In this document: one piece after another, positions 16,850 to 25,900 of the stretch
How positions within the stretch are numbered: the first letter of the stretch is position 1
Layout of the letters: each line of letters begins with the position of its first letter
Assembly: GCA_051648405.1 (NCBI GenBank)
Contig: JBOFFC010000039.1
Coordinates: 1 to 50,585 of the forward strand
From: JBOFFC01 sp051648405
GTDB lineage: Bacteria > Planctomycetota > Planctomycetia > Pirellulales > Lacipirellulaceae
Length of the DNA: 50,585 nt
Direction of reading: 5' to 3'
The notes under the pieces: generated by a model
What the model was told of the DNA's origin: nothing
The model's database searches: none
The model's input: the letters and a program-made list of their open reading frames with translations, nothing else
Program-made: the position numbers and the translations under genes

Positions 16850-18274
16850 ATGCGTAGCAGAACCATCGCAATCCTAATGACCATTTCTGCTGGCGTGTAC
16901 TCTACAGCAACAGCTCAGTTTGTTGTGACCGCATTCGACTCAGGCGGAGTAACTCAGACGATTGCTAGGGCGGGCGGACATCCTGATGTATCCAGCTTCA
17001 ATTTTTTTGATCCGATAGATCCGCAACCTCGGACGGCAACAATGGGCGGATCAGGGTCACGCGCGTCTATCAGCTACCCTGAGGGAGGCAGCTATCAGGC
17101 CGTGACCACAGCCGCCACTTCCGCACGGTCGCCTGGGATTGCTCCATCTACAAGTGCTCCAACTGTGACCACATCCGGTAGCACAACCGGTAACGCGATC
17201 GCGAGCGAGGGAGACTACTGGGGATTCTACCGCTCGTTGGGTGAGACTATTAGTGGAGGATTTGCGACTGCCGACGTTACGATTGGTCCAGCGTTTGCCG
17301 GGTGGCGAGTGTTCGGCGGCGTGTATGTCACGGGCTCCGCGCACAGCAACGGTGATGCTGCAGGCAATTATGATGCAGTCGCCGGATTCTTTAATAATAG
17401 AGGAACTCCCGCAGTTGGGTTACAGATTACTGGACCTGCACCTGTGCAGTTGACCAACATCGGCGGCATCGAGGAAATTGCATCCGATGACGGGCAGGTT
17501 GGTGCAGGGTTTACGGCGCTTGGTACGGTCGGTCCTGGTGGAGCCGGCGTAAACTTGATTGCGTCGCATGGCATCGGCTCACTTATGGGAACTGACTATG
17601 ACACGCTTTCCATAACACACCTGGGCACTACTGCTGCCGCGGCGTGGGTATTCGCACTACCCCCAACCGCGGCCCCCAGCACCGCGACTGCAACCGCGAT
17701 GTCGATGCCAGAGCTGTCCGACCTGTCGCTCAATGGCGTCGTCAATGCGTCCGACATTGATGCGCTCGGTATGTACCTGAGCAGCTTGAACTCGTCCAAC
17801 AGGTCAGTGTTTTCTAGCCGCCAAGAAGTGTTTGTTCCTTACACCGGTCAGCCGAACTACGAGCCGTATGTCGCACAGTACACGGAAGGCGCCCACCCGC
17901 GATTCGACATCAACCTAGACACGCGGGTCAGTAGCACCGTCTCAATCTCCTCGCCGTCTGCCGTCGTTTCCGACCTTGACTATCTTGTCCGGACTCGGCT
18001 GCTGTCGCAGTACGGAGACGCCAACCTGGACGGGCGCGTTGATCTGACGGATCGGTCGATCGTCCTTCAGTCGATGAACACGCCGGCCCGCGGCTGGTCG
18101 CGAGGCGATTTCAACGGAGACGGAGTGGTCAACGGCACAGACTATTACATTTGGAGCACTTTCGCTGGTTGGACACGGCCACCAGCGACTTCGATTCCAG
18201 AACCTGCGGCTGTAGCGCTGTTGATGGCAGTGATGCTTGGCGCCGGCACGCGCCGTTCGCTGGCGGGTCGGTAA
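16850..18274 (+). CDS. Exported dockerin-like/PEP-CTERM protein, lower GC
   Basis: This 474-residue protein has a signal peptide (MRSRTIAILMTISAGVY... cleavage near TAQ, residue 23). Its body of roughly 270 residues is rich in Gly, Ser, Thr and Ala, and I do not recognise it. A dockerin-like pair follows: GDANLDGRVDLTDRSIVLQ and GDFNGDGVVNGTDYYIW, about residues 385-440. The end is IPEPAAVALLMAVMLG plus arginines, a PEP-CTERM tail. A ribosome-binding site (AAGGACC) precedes the ATG. The gene is lower in GC than its neighbours and uses A/T-ending codons more often, a possible sign of transfer. It is followed within 17 bases by a DUF1559 tail remnant. Probably a surface-anchored protein; function unknown. 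Confidence 0.75.
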   Translation: MRSRTIAILMTISAGVYSTATAQFVVTAFDSGGVTQTIARAGGHPDVSSFNFFDPIDPQPRTATMGGSGSRASISYPEGGSYQAVTTAATSARSPGIAPSTSAPTVTTSGSTTGNAIASEGDYWGFYRSLGETISGGFATADVTIGPAFAGWRVFGGVYVTGSAHSNGDAAGNYDAVAGFFNNRGTPAVGLQITGPAPVQLTNIGGIEEIASDDGQVGAGFTALGTVGPGGAGVNLIASHGIGSLMGTDYDTLSITHLGTTAAAAWVFALPPTAAPSTATATAMSMPELSDLSLNGVVNASDIDALGMYLSSLNSSNRSVFSSRQEVFVPYTGQPNYEPYVAQYTEGAHPRFDINLDTRVSSTVSISSPSAVVSDLDYLVRTRLLSQYGDANLDGRVDLTDRSIVLQSMNTPARGWSRGDFNGDGVVNGTDYYIWSTFAGWTRPPATSIPEPAAVALLMAVMLGAGTRRSLAGR

Positions 18275-18281
18275 CGCAGGT

Positions 18282-18362
18282 CGATACAGAGTATTCCGCC
18301 AAATGGGACACCGTTACGACGACGGAGCGGTGAAGGAGTTCACGCGGCGCACCGGTTCGTAA
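18282..18362 (+). pseudogene. Remnant of a DUF1559 C-terminus
   Basis: Codons from 18291 to a TAA at 18360-18362 encode VFRQMGHRYDDGAVKEF then TRRTGS. This matches 19 of 23 residues at the very end of the DUF1559 protein encoded at 15486-16595, including the stop position. Similarity at the DNA level appears to reach back to about 18282 with a one-base deletion. No start, prepilin leader or DUF1559 body is present here, so it is a relic of a second DUF1559 copy. It shows that a DUF1559 gene was disrupted or replaced in this interval. Confidence 0.8.
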
Positions 18363-18476
18363 CACGATCTAGCCCGAAGGAACTCGGCTCTCGCCCCGAA
18401 GGTGGCGACGATAAGGCGACAGAGAACTGGCACCGACGAGTAGGCATCTTTTTTTCTTGAACTGGAGACAGCACTC

Positions 18477-19616
18477 ATGAGTTTGCACCGCGTGGCGCTG
18501 GCGACCGGCGCCCTAGCCCTGACGATGGCGGGAGGGGGCGCCGCCCAGGCGTACTCCCCGATCCTCGCCCCGGGGGACTCGATCCTGTCGATCGACCTCG
18601 ACGTCAACAGCCGCAGCTTCTACCCGGCCGGCGAGCCGCCGGCGGCATTGTTCGACGCCAGCACGGGCTCGAAGTACCTGAACTTCGGGCAGCGTAACTC
18701 GGGTTTCATCGTGACCCCGACCGCGCTTTCGAGCGTCGGGAGCTTTCAGATCACAACGGCCAACGACTCGCCCGAGCGTGACCCGCGCCTGTGGGAGGTC
18801 TACGGCACGAACTCGCCGATCACCAGCGCCGACAACAGCGCCGGCGACGCCGAGCCGTGGACCCTGGTCGGGGCCGGGTCGGTGACCCTCCCCAACGCCC
18901 GTGAGGCCCTCGGGCCGGCGGTCAGCATCCCGGCGGGTCCGGCTTACTCGTCGTACCGCGTCGTGTTCCCGTCGCTGCGGAACGATATCGACGCCAACAG
19001 CTTGCAGCTCGCCAAGTTCGGCCTGTTCGCGTCGGTCGACGCCACGGGCCCGGACCTGCTGAGCCCCACGACGCCCGTGATCGCGATCCACCGGCCGACC
19101 TCCGAGAGCCGCTACCCGGGGGGTGAGGGCCCGGCCAACCTGCTGGACGGCAACACGAACTCGAAGTTCCTCAACTTCGGCCGCACCAATGTCGGCGTGA
19201 TCGTCACGCCCGCTGCGGGTGCGTCGGTGCTCGAGGGCTTTGCGATCACCACGGCCAACGACGAGCCGGCCCGCGACCCGACGTCGTACAAGCTGTGGGG
19301 GACGAACGACCCCGTCACGAGCACCAACAACTCGGGCGTCGATGGGAGCGAAGTTTGGACGCTCATCTCGCAGGGGGCGCTCGCCCTGCCGGGCGCGCGG
19401 CAGACCTCGACCGGCGTCATCCCGGTCGCGAACGCCACCTCGTACACGGCCTACCGTATCGAGTTCCCGACCTTCGTCGGGCCGGCGAACGACTTCCCCG
19501 GCAACTCGCTGCAGATCAGCGAGCTTCAGTTCTACACCGTTCCCGAGCCATCGACCGCGTTGTCGATCGGCCTGGGCGCGTTGGCCCTGGGCGTTCTGCG
19601 CCGGAGGGGTTGCTAA
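18477..19616 (+). CDS. Exported PEP-CTERM protein with two discoidin-like repeats
   Basis: This 379-residue protein has a signal peptide (LALTMAGGGAAQA, cleavage near 25), then two copies of a ~160-residue domain (about 27-188 and 192-356), then VPEPSTALSIGLGALALG with an arginine cluster (PEP-CTERM). Each domain follows the pattern IxAID...SxxP(x)xEx...DGxxxxKYLNFG, xGFxVTPS, FxITTANDxxxRDPxxWxxYGTN, WTLI, YxxYRxxFP, LQIxExxF. This layout resembles F5/8 type C (discoidin) carbohydrate-binding folds. There is no dockerin-like segment. The ATG at 18477 follows GGAG. It is a paralogue of the first half of the next gene. Probably a surface glycan-binding protein; ligand unknown. Confidence 0.78.
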   Translation: MSLHRVALATGALALTMAGGGAAQAYSPILAPGDSILSIDLDVNSRSFYPAGEPPAALFDASTGSKYLNFGQRNSGFIVTPTALSSVGSFQITTANDSPERDPRLWEVYGTNSPITSADNSAGDAEPWTLVGAGSVTLPNAREALGPAVSIPAGPAYSSYRVVFPSLRNDIDANSLQLAKFGLFASVDATGPDLLSPTTPVIAIHRPTSESRYPGGEGPANLLDGNTNSKFLNFGRTNVGVIVTPAAGASVLEGFAITTANDEPARDPTSYKLWGTNDPVTSTNNSGVDGSEVWTLISQGALALPGARQTSTGVIPVANATSYTAYRIEFPTFVGPANDFPGNSLQISELQFYTVPEPSTALSIGLGALALGVLRRRGC

Positions 19617-19799
19617 CGAGACCTTGCGACCGCCTCTAGTTGTCGTGACTGTTGCTTGCGCGTCGCGCGGGGACTTGATCCCCGCGCGACGCGTGCTCAG
19701 CGCCAACACTCGTTCGGCGTTGACGGCGGTCCGTGCCTCTTCCATTCGCGCCCCGCGCTTGCCGTTCCGCGCGCGTCGGGCAACTACAAGGACCTCCCC
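19617..19799. other. Intergenic region with a 15-bp perfect hairpin
   Basis: Arms 19659-19673 and 19679-19693 form a perfect 15-bp GC-rich stem with loop CTTGA, 43 bases beyond the upstream stop. There is no T-run after it. It may terminate, attenuate or stabilise the mRNA end between two paralogous surface-protein genes. Confidence 0.55.
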
Positions 19800-22796
19800 A
19801 TGCAGAAGTTGGCCCGCGTCACCGCGACGCTAGCGATCCTTGCCGGCGCCGCACCGAGCGCCTCGGCGGTCGATCTGCTCAGCCCTTCCGACGTCATCCG
19901 CGCGATCGACCGCGACCTGTCGAGCCGCAGCGACTACCCCGACGGCGAGCCGCCGTCCGCGTTGTTCGACGGCTTGGCTTCCACTAAGTACCTGAATTTC
20001 GCACAACGCAACTCGGGGTTCATCATCACGCCGAGCACGCTCGGCGCAGCGCGGAGCTTCCGGATCACCACCGCCAACGACGCCCCGGAGCGCGACCCGG
20101 CGACTTGGGAGGTCTACGGCACGAATTCGCCGATCACGAGCCTCGACGACAGCGCCGGCGACGGCGAGACCTGGAGCTTCCTGGCCGGGGGAGGGCTGTC
20201 GCTCCCCAACGAGCGCAGCACGGCTGGCTCCGTGGTCTCGATCGCCAACAACGCCTCGTTCAGCTCGTACCGAGTCGTATTCCCCAGCCTCAAGAACGAC
20301 GTCTCGGCCTGCTGCCTTCAGATCGCCGACTTCGAGCTCTTCTCGACGCCGACCGGAACCGGCGGTTCAAACCTCATCGGCGCGTTCGACCCGGTCCTGG
20401 CGATCCACCGCCCGACCTCCGAGAGCCGCTACCCGGGCGGCGAGGGGCCGGCAAACCTGCTCGACACGAGCGCGGGGAGCAAGTACCTGAACTTCGGTCG
20501 TGAGAACGTGGGGTTCATCGTCACGCCGGCCATCGGCTCGTCGGTGATGGGGGGCTTTGCGCTCACGACTGCCAACGACTTCGCCCAGCGCGATCCCTCG
20601 TCGTACGAGCTCTACGGCACGAACGCGACGATCGCGAGCGCGATCAACTCAAACGGCGAAGCCGAGGCCTGGACGCTGATCTCTCAGGGGCCGCTCAGCT
20701 TGCCCGCCGACCGCTTGACGTTGTCGCCAACGGTCAACGTCACGAACACCACCGCGTACCGGTCGTACAAGATGGTCTTCCCGACGATCGTCGGTCCGTC
20801 GGGGGGATTCCCCGGCGACTCGCTGCAGCTCGGCGGGGTCCGATTCTTCTCGGCGGCGCCGGGGCAAGCCAAGCTCCAGATCAACCGCGCGACCGGCGAG
20901 GTCCGGATCGTCGCGAACGAGTCGATCCAGGTCGGCTCGTACAGCGTGATCTCCGACCAATTCGGATCGCTCTCCGACCCGGCGTGGCAGTCGATCGCGG
21001 CGACCGGTGACTCCGACAGCGGCGGCTCGCGGGACCCCAACGACGTGTGGGTCGAGCTCTCCCCCGCGGGGAGCAACAGCCTGCTCTCGGAACAGGACGT
21101 CGCGGGCGGCGGCGCCAACGACGGGCTCAGCCTAACGGCGGGTCAGTCGTACAGCCTCGGTAACGTGTGGCTCAAGACGCCCTTCGAGGACATGCGGTTT
21201 GCTTTGCGCAACCCGAGTGGCAATACGATCCTCGCCGACGTCGAGTACGTCGGCGCCGCGCTGGTCGAGGGGGACTACAACGGCGACGGGCTGGTGAACG
21301 CCACCGACTGGCCGCTCTTCCGGGCCGGGTACGGTGGTCAGTACGCGGGTCGGAGCGTCGCCGAGGCGTACGTCGGGGGTGACCTCGACGGCGACCTCGA
21401 CAGCGACCTCTCGGACTTCAAAGAGTTCCTGGCGGCGGCGGGGGTCTCTTCGCTCTCGCAACTGCTGCAAGTCCCCGAGCCAACGTCCGGCGCGACGCTG
21501 ATCGCCGGGCTGTGCGCCCTCGTCGGGGCCGCGGGCCGTCGCGCACGGCGCGCGGCCGGGGTGACGCTCGCTGCGGCCGCGATGGGCGCCGCTTCCCCCG
21601 CGGGCGCCCAGACGTTCTCGGTTGTCGGAACGGCGCCCGTTGCGACCACTCCGGACCCTACGGAGAACGCCGAGAGCGGGCCCGGCAACTTCTTCGACGA
21701 CGGGTTCATCGACGGCGCGATCAACGACGAGCTGTTCGTTCTCGACTACAACGACCCCAACCTCGTTGGGGACTACCTTCAGTACCAAGGACTTGGGAGC
21801 GCTCCGAAAACGGTCTTTCTCGACTACGGTGCGTCCGTCTCGGCGAACTGGTTCGCGTACGCTCAGCGCTCGGGGGCCGACCCCAGCGCCGACCGCGTCG
21901 GCAAGTTCGAGCTCTGGTTCAGCAACACCGACTTCGGGGGGGTCCTCCCCGTGTCGGCGCCGCAGTCGGTCGTGCAGTTGAGCCCGGGGGACAACCGGCT
22001 TGGGGATAGCACGCTGCGTCCCTACACGCTCGGCGGCGACCGCAACGGTCGGTACGTCGCGGTGCGGCTCACGGTCTCGGAGCTCTCCGCGGACCGCCCG
22101 ACCAACAACATCGGCGGGCACGAATTCCGGTTGTTGTCGGGGCCATCGGACGTCGTGCTCGAGATCGATCGCGGCACGGGTGCGATGACCCTCCGCAACA
22201 ACTTGTCGGGCGCCGGCGCTGTGGAGATGCGGTCGTACGCCATCGAGAGCGACCTCGGAGGCTTGCGAGCCGCGTCGTTCAACGGCGTCCGCGGCGACTC
22301 GGCCGCCTTCCCCGCGGGGAACGGCTCGGGCAACGGTTGGGAGCTCGGCGGGGGGTCGAACCAGCAGCGTCTGACGGAGGCGAGCCTACTCACGGGATCA
22401 ACGCTCGCCGCGGGCGTGTCGAGTCTCGCGCTCGGTGCGGCGTACAACCCGCTATCGCTCGCCGACGACGTGGCGTTCAGTTGGTCGAACTCCGCCGGTC
22501 GCGTTTACAATGGGCGCGTCGCCTACGTCGGGACCGCCCCGAACGTGTTGCCGGGGGACTACAACAACGATGGCCGCGTGAACGCGGGGGACTACACCGT
22601 TTGGCGTGACGCGCTCGGAACGGCGGCGGTGCTCCCCAACGACGCGACCCCCGGGTCGGTCGATCAACTCGACTACGACCGTTGGGAATCGAACTACGGA
22701 CGCGAGTCGATGACGGCCACCGCTGTGCCCGAACCCGTGGGGATCGCGGCGGCGATCGTGGCGATCGCCGCGATCGGGGCTCGCCGACGACGTTAA
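19800..22796 (+). CDS. Fused exported protein: discoidin-like PEP-CTERM unit joined to a second PEP-CTERM unit
   Basis: This 998-residue frame contains two complete exported-protein architectures. Unit 1: signal peptide (TLAILAGAAPSASA), two discoidin-like domains (about 23-190 and 195-355), a ~120-residue beta module starting LQINRATGEVRI, a dockerin-like segment (GDYNGDGLVNATDW, GDLDGDLDSDLSDF), then VPEP at 558-561 with a hydrophobic stretch and GRRARRA. Unit 2 begins immediately with a signal-peptide-like AGVTLAAAAMGAASPAGAQ. It then has an unrecognised beta-rich region, the same ~120-residue module (LEIDRGTGAMTLRN), a dockerin-like pair, and a terminal VPEP tail. No stop or good internal start separates the units; GTG at 21561 is in frame but has no basic n-region. 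It may be a genuine fusion, a lost stop codon, or a sequencing error. Confidence 0.75.
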   Translation: MQKLARVTATLAILAGAAPSASAVDLLSPSDVIRAIDRDLSSRSDYPDGEPPSALFDGLASTKYLNFAQRNSGFIITPSTLGAARSFRITTANDAPERDPATWEVYGTNSPITSLDDSAGDGETWSFLAGGGLSLPNERSTAGSVVSIANNASFSSYRVVFPSLKNDVSACCLQIADFELFSTPTGTGGSNLIGAFDPVLAIHRPTSESRYPGGEGPANLLDTSAGSKYLNFGRENVGFIVTPAIGSSVMGGFALTTANDFAQRDPSSYELYGTNATIASAINSNGEAEAWTLISQGPLSLPADRLTLSPTVNVTNTTAYRSYKMVFPTIVGPSGGFPGDSLQLGGVRFFSAAPGQAKLQINRATGEVRIVANESIQVGSYSVISDQFGSLSDPAWQSIAATGDSDSGGSRDPNDVWVELSPAGSNSLLSEQDVAGGGANDGLSLTAGQSYSLGNVWLKTPFEDMRFALRNPSGNTILADVEYVGAALVEGDYNGDGLVNATDWPLFRAGYGGQYAGRSVAEAYVGGDLDGDLDSDLSDFKEFLAAAGVSSLSQLLQVPEPTSGATLIAGLCALVGAAGRRARRAAGVTLAAAAMGAASPAGAQTFSVVGTAPVATTPDPTENAESGPGNFFDDGFIDGAINDELFVLDYNDPNLVGDYLQYQGLGSAPKTVFLDYGASVSANWFAYAQRSGADPSADRVGKFELWFSNTDFGGVLPVSAPQSVVQLSPGDNRLGDSTLRPYTLGGDRNGRYVAVRLTVSELSADRPTNNIGGHEFRLLSGPSDVVLEIDRGTGAMTLRNNLSGAGAVEMRSYAIESDLGGLRAASFNGVRGDSAAFPAGNGSGNGWELGGGSNQQRLTEASLLTGSTLAAGVSSLALGAAYNPLSLADDVAFSWSNSAGRVYNGRVAYVGTAPNVLPGDYNNDGRVNAGDYTVWRDALGTAAVLPNDATPGSVDQLDYDRWESNYGRESMTATAVPEPVGIAAAIVAIAAIGARRRR

Positions 22797-22829
22797 GCCT
22801 AGAGGTCACGATGAGGAGACGGGGGGAGA

Positions 22830-22876
22830 AGCTTCGGCCGTCGTCGCTCGCCGGCGGCGGCGGCCGAAGCTGTTTT
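22830..22876 (+). terminator. Rho-independent terminator
   Basis: An 11-bp perfect stem (AGCTTCGGCCG 22830-22840 with CGGCCGAAGCT 22861-22871) around a GC-rich 20-base loop is followed by GTTTTT. It lies 34 bases after the stop of the fused surface-protein gene. Confidence 0.75.
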
Positions 22877-22942
22877 TGGTTCTGGCCCGCGCCGGCGACC
22901 CGCGCAGGCCGATAACACTCGCAACTTGGAACAGGCGACACG

Positions 22943-25900
22943 ATGCGGCGACGCAATCAGCGAAAAGGCACGAAGAACAACCGTCACGCAGGCGCCCTGC
23001 GGTTCGAGCGGCTCGAAGCGCGGCTGCCGATGGCGGGGGACACCTACCTGGTGAACTTCCAGCTCGCGGCGACGACACCCGCGCCGAGGTACCTCGTCGA
23101 CTCGGGGCAGGCCTTCGCCGCGCGCGGGGGTGGCCTCTCCTACGGCTGGTTGTCGGACCACACCGATCAGGCGCGGACGCGCATCGACCCCGAGACGGGG
23201 GTCTTCTTCGACGCCGACGTGCGTCACTCGACGCTGGTCCAGTTCGAGGCGAACCAGCGCTGGGAGTTCCAACTCCCCAGCGGGACGTACTCCGTCACCG
23301 TCGCCGTTGGGGACCCCGCGAACAACGACGGCGTCCACACGATCAACGTCGAGGGGACGAACTACTGGAACGCGGTTCCCGACGGCGCAACGCCGCTCGT
23401 GCAATCGAAGAGCGTCTCGGTGACCGACGGCCGGTTGACGATCGACGCGGGGTTGGCCGCCAACCTCGCGACGCGGATCAACTACGTGCAGATCGTAGGG
23501 GTCCCGAGCGGCCCCAACCAGTCGCCTTCGGCGCCGACGATCACCGAGCCGCTCTTCGACGGCAAAGTCGTCAACCCGGCCGACGTTCACATGGAGGCGA
23601 TCAACTTCGTCGATGGGGATGGCAACCTCCACAAATCGACCGATTGGGAGGTCTGGACCAGCGGTCCCAGCGCCGAGCTGGTGTGGGAGACCCGCGGCAT
23701 CGAGGGGGTCGAGCGGCTGCACACGCACCTCGGGGACGGCGTGTTCGTGAACTCGCGCGCGGGGCTCAGGAACCTCGCGCAGAACACCGAGCACCAACTG
23801 CGGGTTCGCTTCCGCGACGACGCGGGCGCGGTGAGCGCATACTCGCTCCGCACGTTCGTAACGGGAGCGGCGACGGCCGCGTTCCCGCTCGAACTCAAGC
23901 AGGTGCAGCCGACCCCTGCGCCGGTCTGGCGCGACGTGTTCGGCGTCGATGTCGAGCTCGCCGACGGGGCGTCGTTCATCAACCCCAGCGACCCGATCAT
24001 CGCGATCGACCTCGACGGCGGCAGCGCGTTCCCGGCTGCCGAATCCCCGAACAACGCGATCGACGGCACGCTCGCCAAGTACCTGAACTTCGGCAAGGTG
24101 AACTCCGGGTTCATCGTCACGCCGTCGAATGCGACCCGTGTGGTGACCGGGTTCACGATCACGACGGCGAACGACTTCGAGGAGCGCGATCCCAGCGCCT
24201 GGTCGCTCTTCGGCACGGGCGACACCATCACGAGCGGGCAGAACAGCACCGGCACGGCCGAGTCGTGGACGCTGATCGCCCAAGGGGGGGTGGCGCTCCC
24301 CGCGGCCCGCGACACAGTGGGCCCTGCGGTGATGTTCGCCAACACGACCGCGTACAGGTCGTACCGGATGGTGTTCACAGGCTTGAAGAACGCCGCGGCG
24401 ACCGACTCGATGCAGATCGGCGAGCTCACGTTCCAGACCGCGTCCTCGTCGGCGTTCATCACGCCAAGCGACCCTATCATCGCGATCGACCTCGACGGCA
24501 CGAGCTCGTTCCCGGGGGGTGAAGCCCCGAGTAACGCGATCGATGGCACGCTCGCCAAGTACTTGAACTTCGGCGAAGTCAATTCGGGCTTCATCGTCAC
24601 GCCGTCGAACCCGACCCGTGTTGTCACGGGCTTCGCCATCACGACCGCGAACGACTCCGAGGAGCGCGACCCGAGCGGCTGGCGGTTGTTCGGCACGAAC
24701 GACACGGTGACCAGCACGCAGAACAGCACCGGCTCGGCCGAGAACTGGACGCTCATCGCCCAAGGGGCGCTGACGCTCCCGGCGGCGCGCGACACGGTCG
24801 GCCCGACCGTGTCGTTCGCCAACACGACGGCCTACGGGGCGTACCGGATGGTCTTTACCGGGGTGAAGAACGCGGCGGCGGCCAACTCGATGCAGGTCGG
24901 CGAGGTCTCGTTCGTAACGACGGGCGGAACGATCGGCCCCCCCGCTACGCCGGCGTCACTCGAGGTATCGACCGCGGACTTCGCGACGACGCTGACCCGC
25001 GCCGAGGGCGCCATCGGCCCGGGCAACACGCTGACGTACGCCGCCGCCGTCCCGGACCACGAGGCAACGCGGCTCACGATCCGCTCGGGGGGCCAAGCGC
25101 TAACGCTCCGCGAGAGCGACCTCGAGGTGACCGACGAGCTCGGCGACCGACGCACGATCTATCTCCCGGCAGTGACCCTAGCGGCCGGGCAGCGCTTCGA
25201 TCTCTGGGTCTCGGCGACCGGCGCCACGTACTTCGGCACGGCGACACAGACCTCGCCCAATTTCCAGTCGCTGGCGCGCGACGCGAACCTCGACGTGCCC
25301 TACTTGGCCAAGGCGCCGCGGTTCGTGATCGAGGAAGTGGGCGCCGACTACCGGCTGCCGGTCAACATCACCTTCGTCCCGAACCCCGGCCCCAACCCCA
25401 CCGACCCGCTGTACTTCGTCATTGAGCTCTACGGTTCGATCCAGGTCGTCACGCGGAACGGCGTCAAGCACGAGTTCGCGACGGGCCTGCTCGACTACAA
25501 CCCGACGGGTCCGATCTCCGGCTCCGGCGAGCAGGGTCTCACGGGCCTCGCCGTCGAGCGCGACGCCACGAACCCCGACGTCTACAACCTCTACGTGGGC
25601 ATGCTGGCCGACAACGGCGCCCCTCCTGGGGGGGCGTCGCACTACCCGAAGGTCGAGAAGATCACGAGCGCCGTCGGCGGCCTCACGCTCGCCACGCGCA
25701 CCGTGCTGCTGAACATGCAGCCCGAGACCCAAGGGCAATCGCACCAGATCTCGAACATCACGATCGGTCCCGACGGCAAGCTGTACGTCCACAACGGCGA
25801 CGGCTTCGACGCCTCGACCGCGCTGGACCTCGACCAGTACCGCGGCAAAGTCCTGCGTCTCAACAAGGACGGCTCGGCGCCCGCCGACAACCCGTTCTAC

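Noticed and set aside
21561..22796. Calling the second half of the fused surface protein as a separate gene from GTG at 21561
   Set aside because: No ribosome-binding site and no basic n-region follow that start; the frame is continuous, so one CDS is reported and the fusion flagged.
23971..24930. CRISPR-like or satellite repeat
   Set aside because: There are only two long in-frame protein-coding repeats, with no short repeat-spacer pattern.
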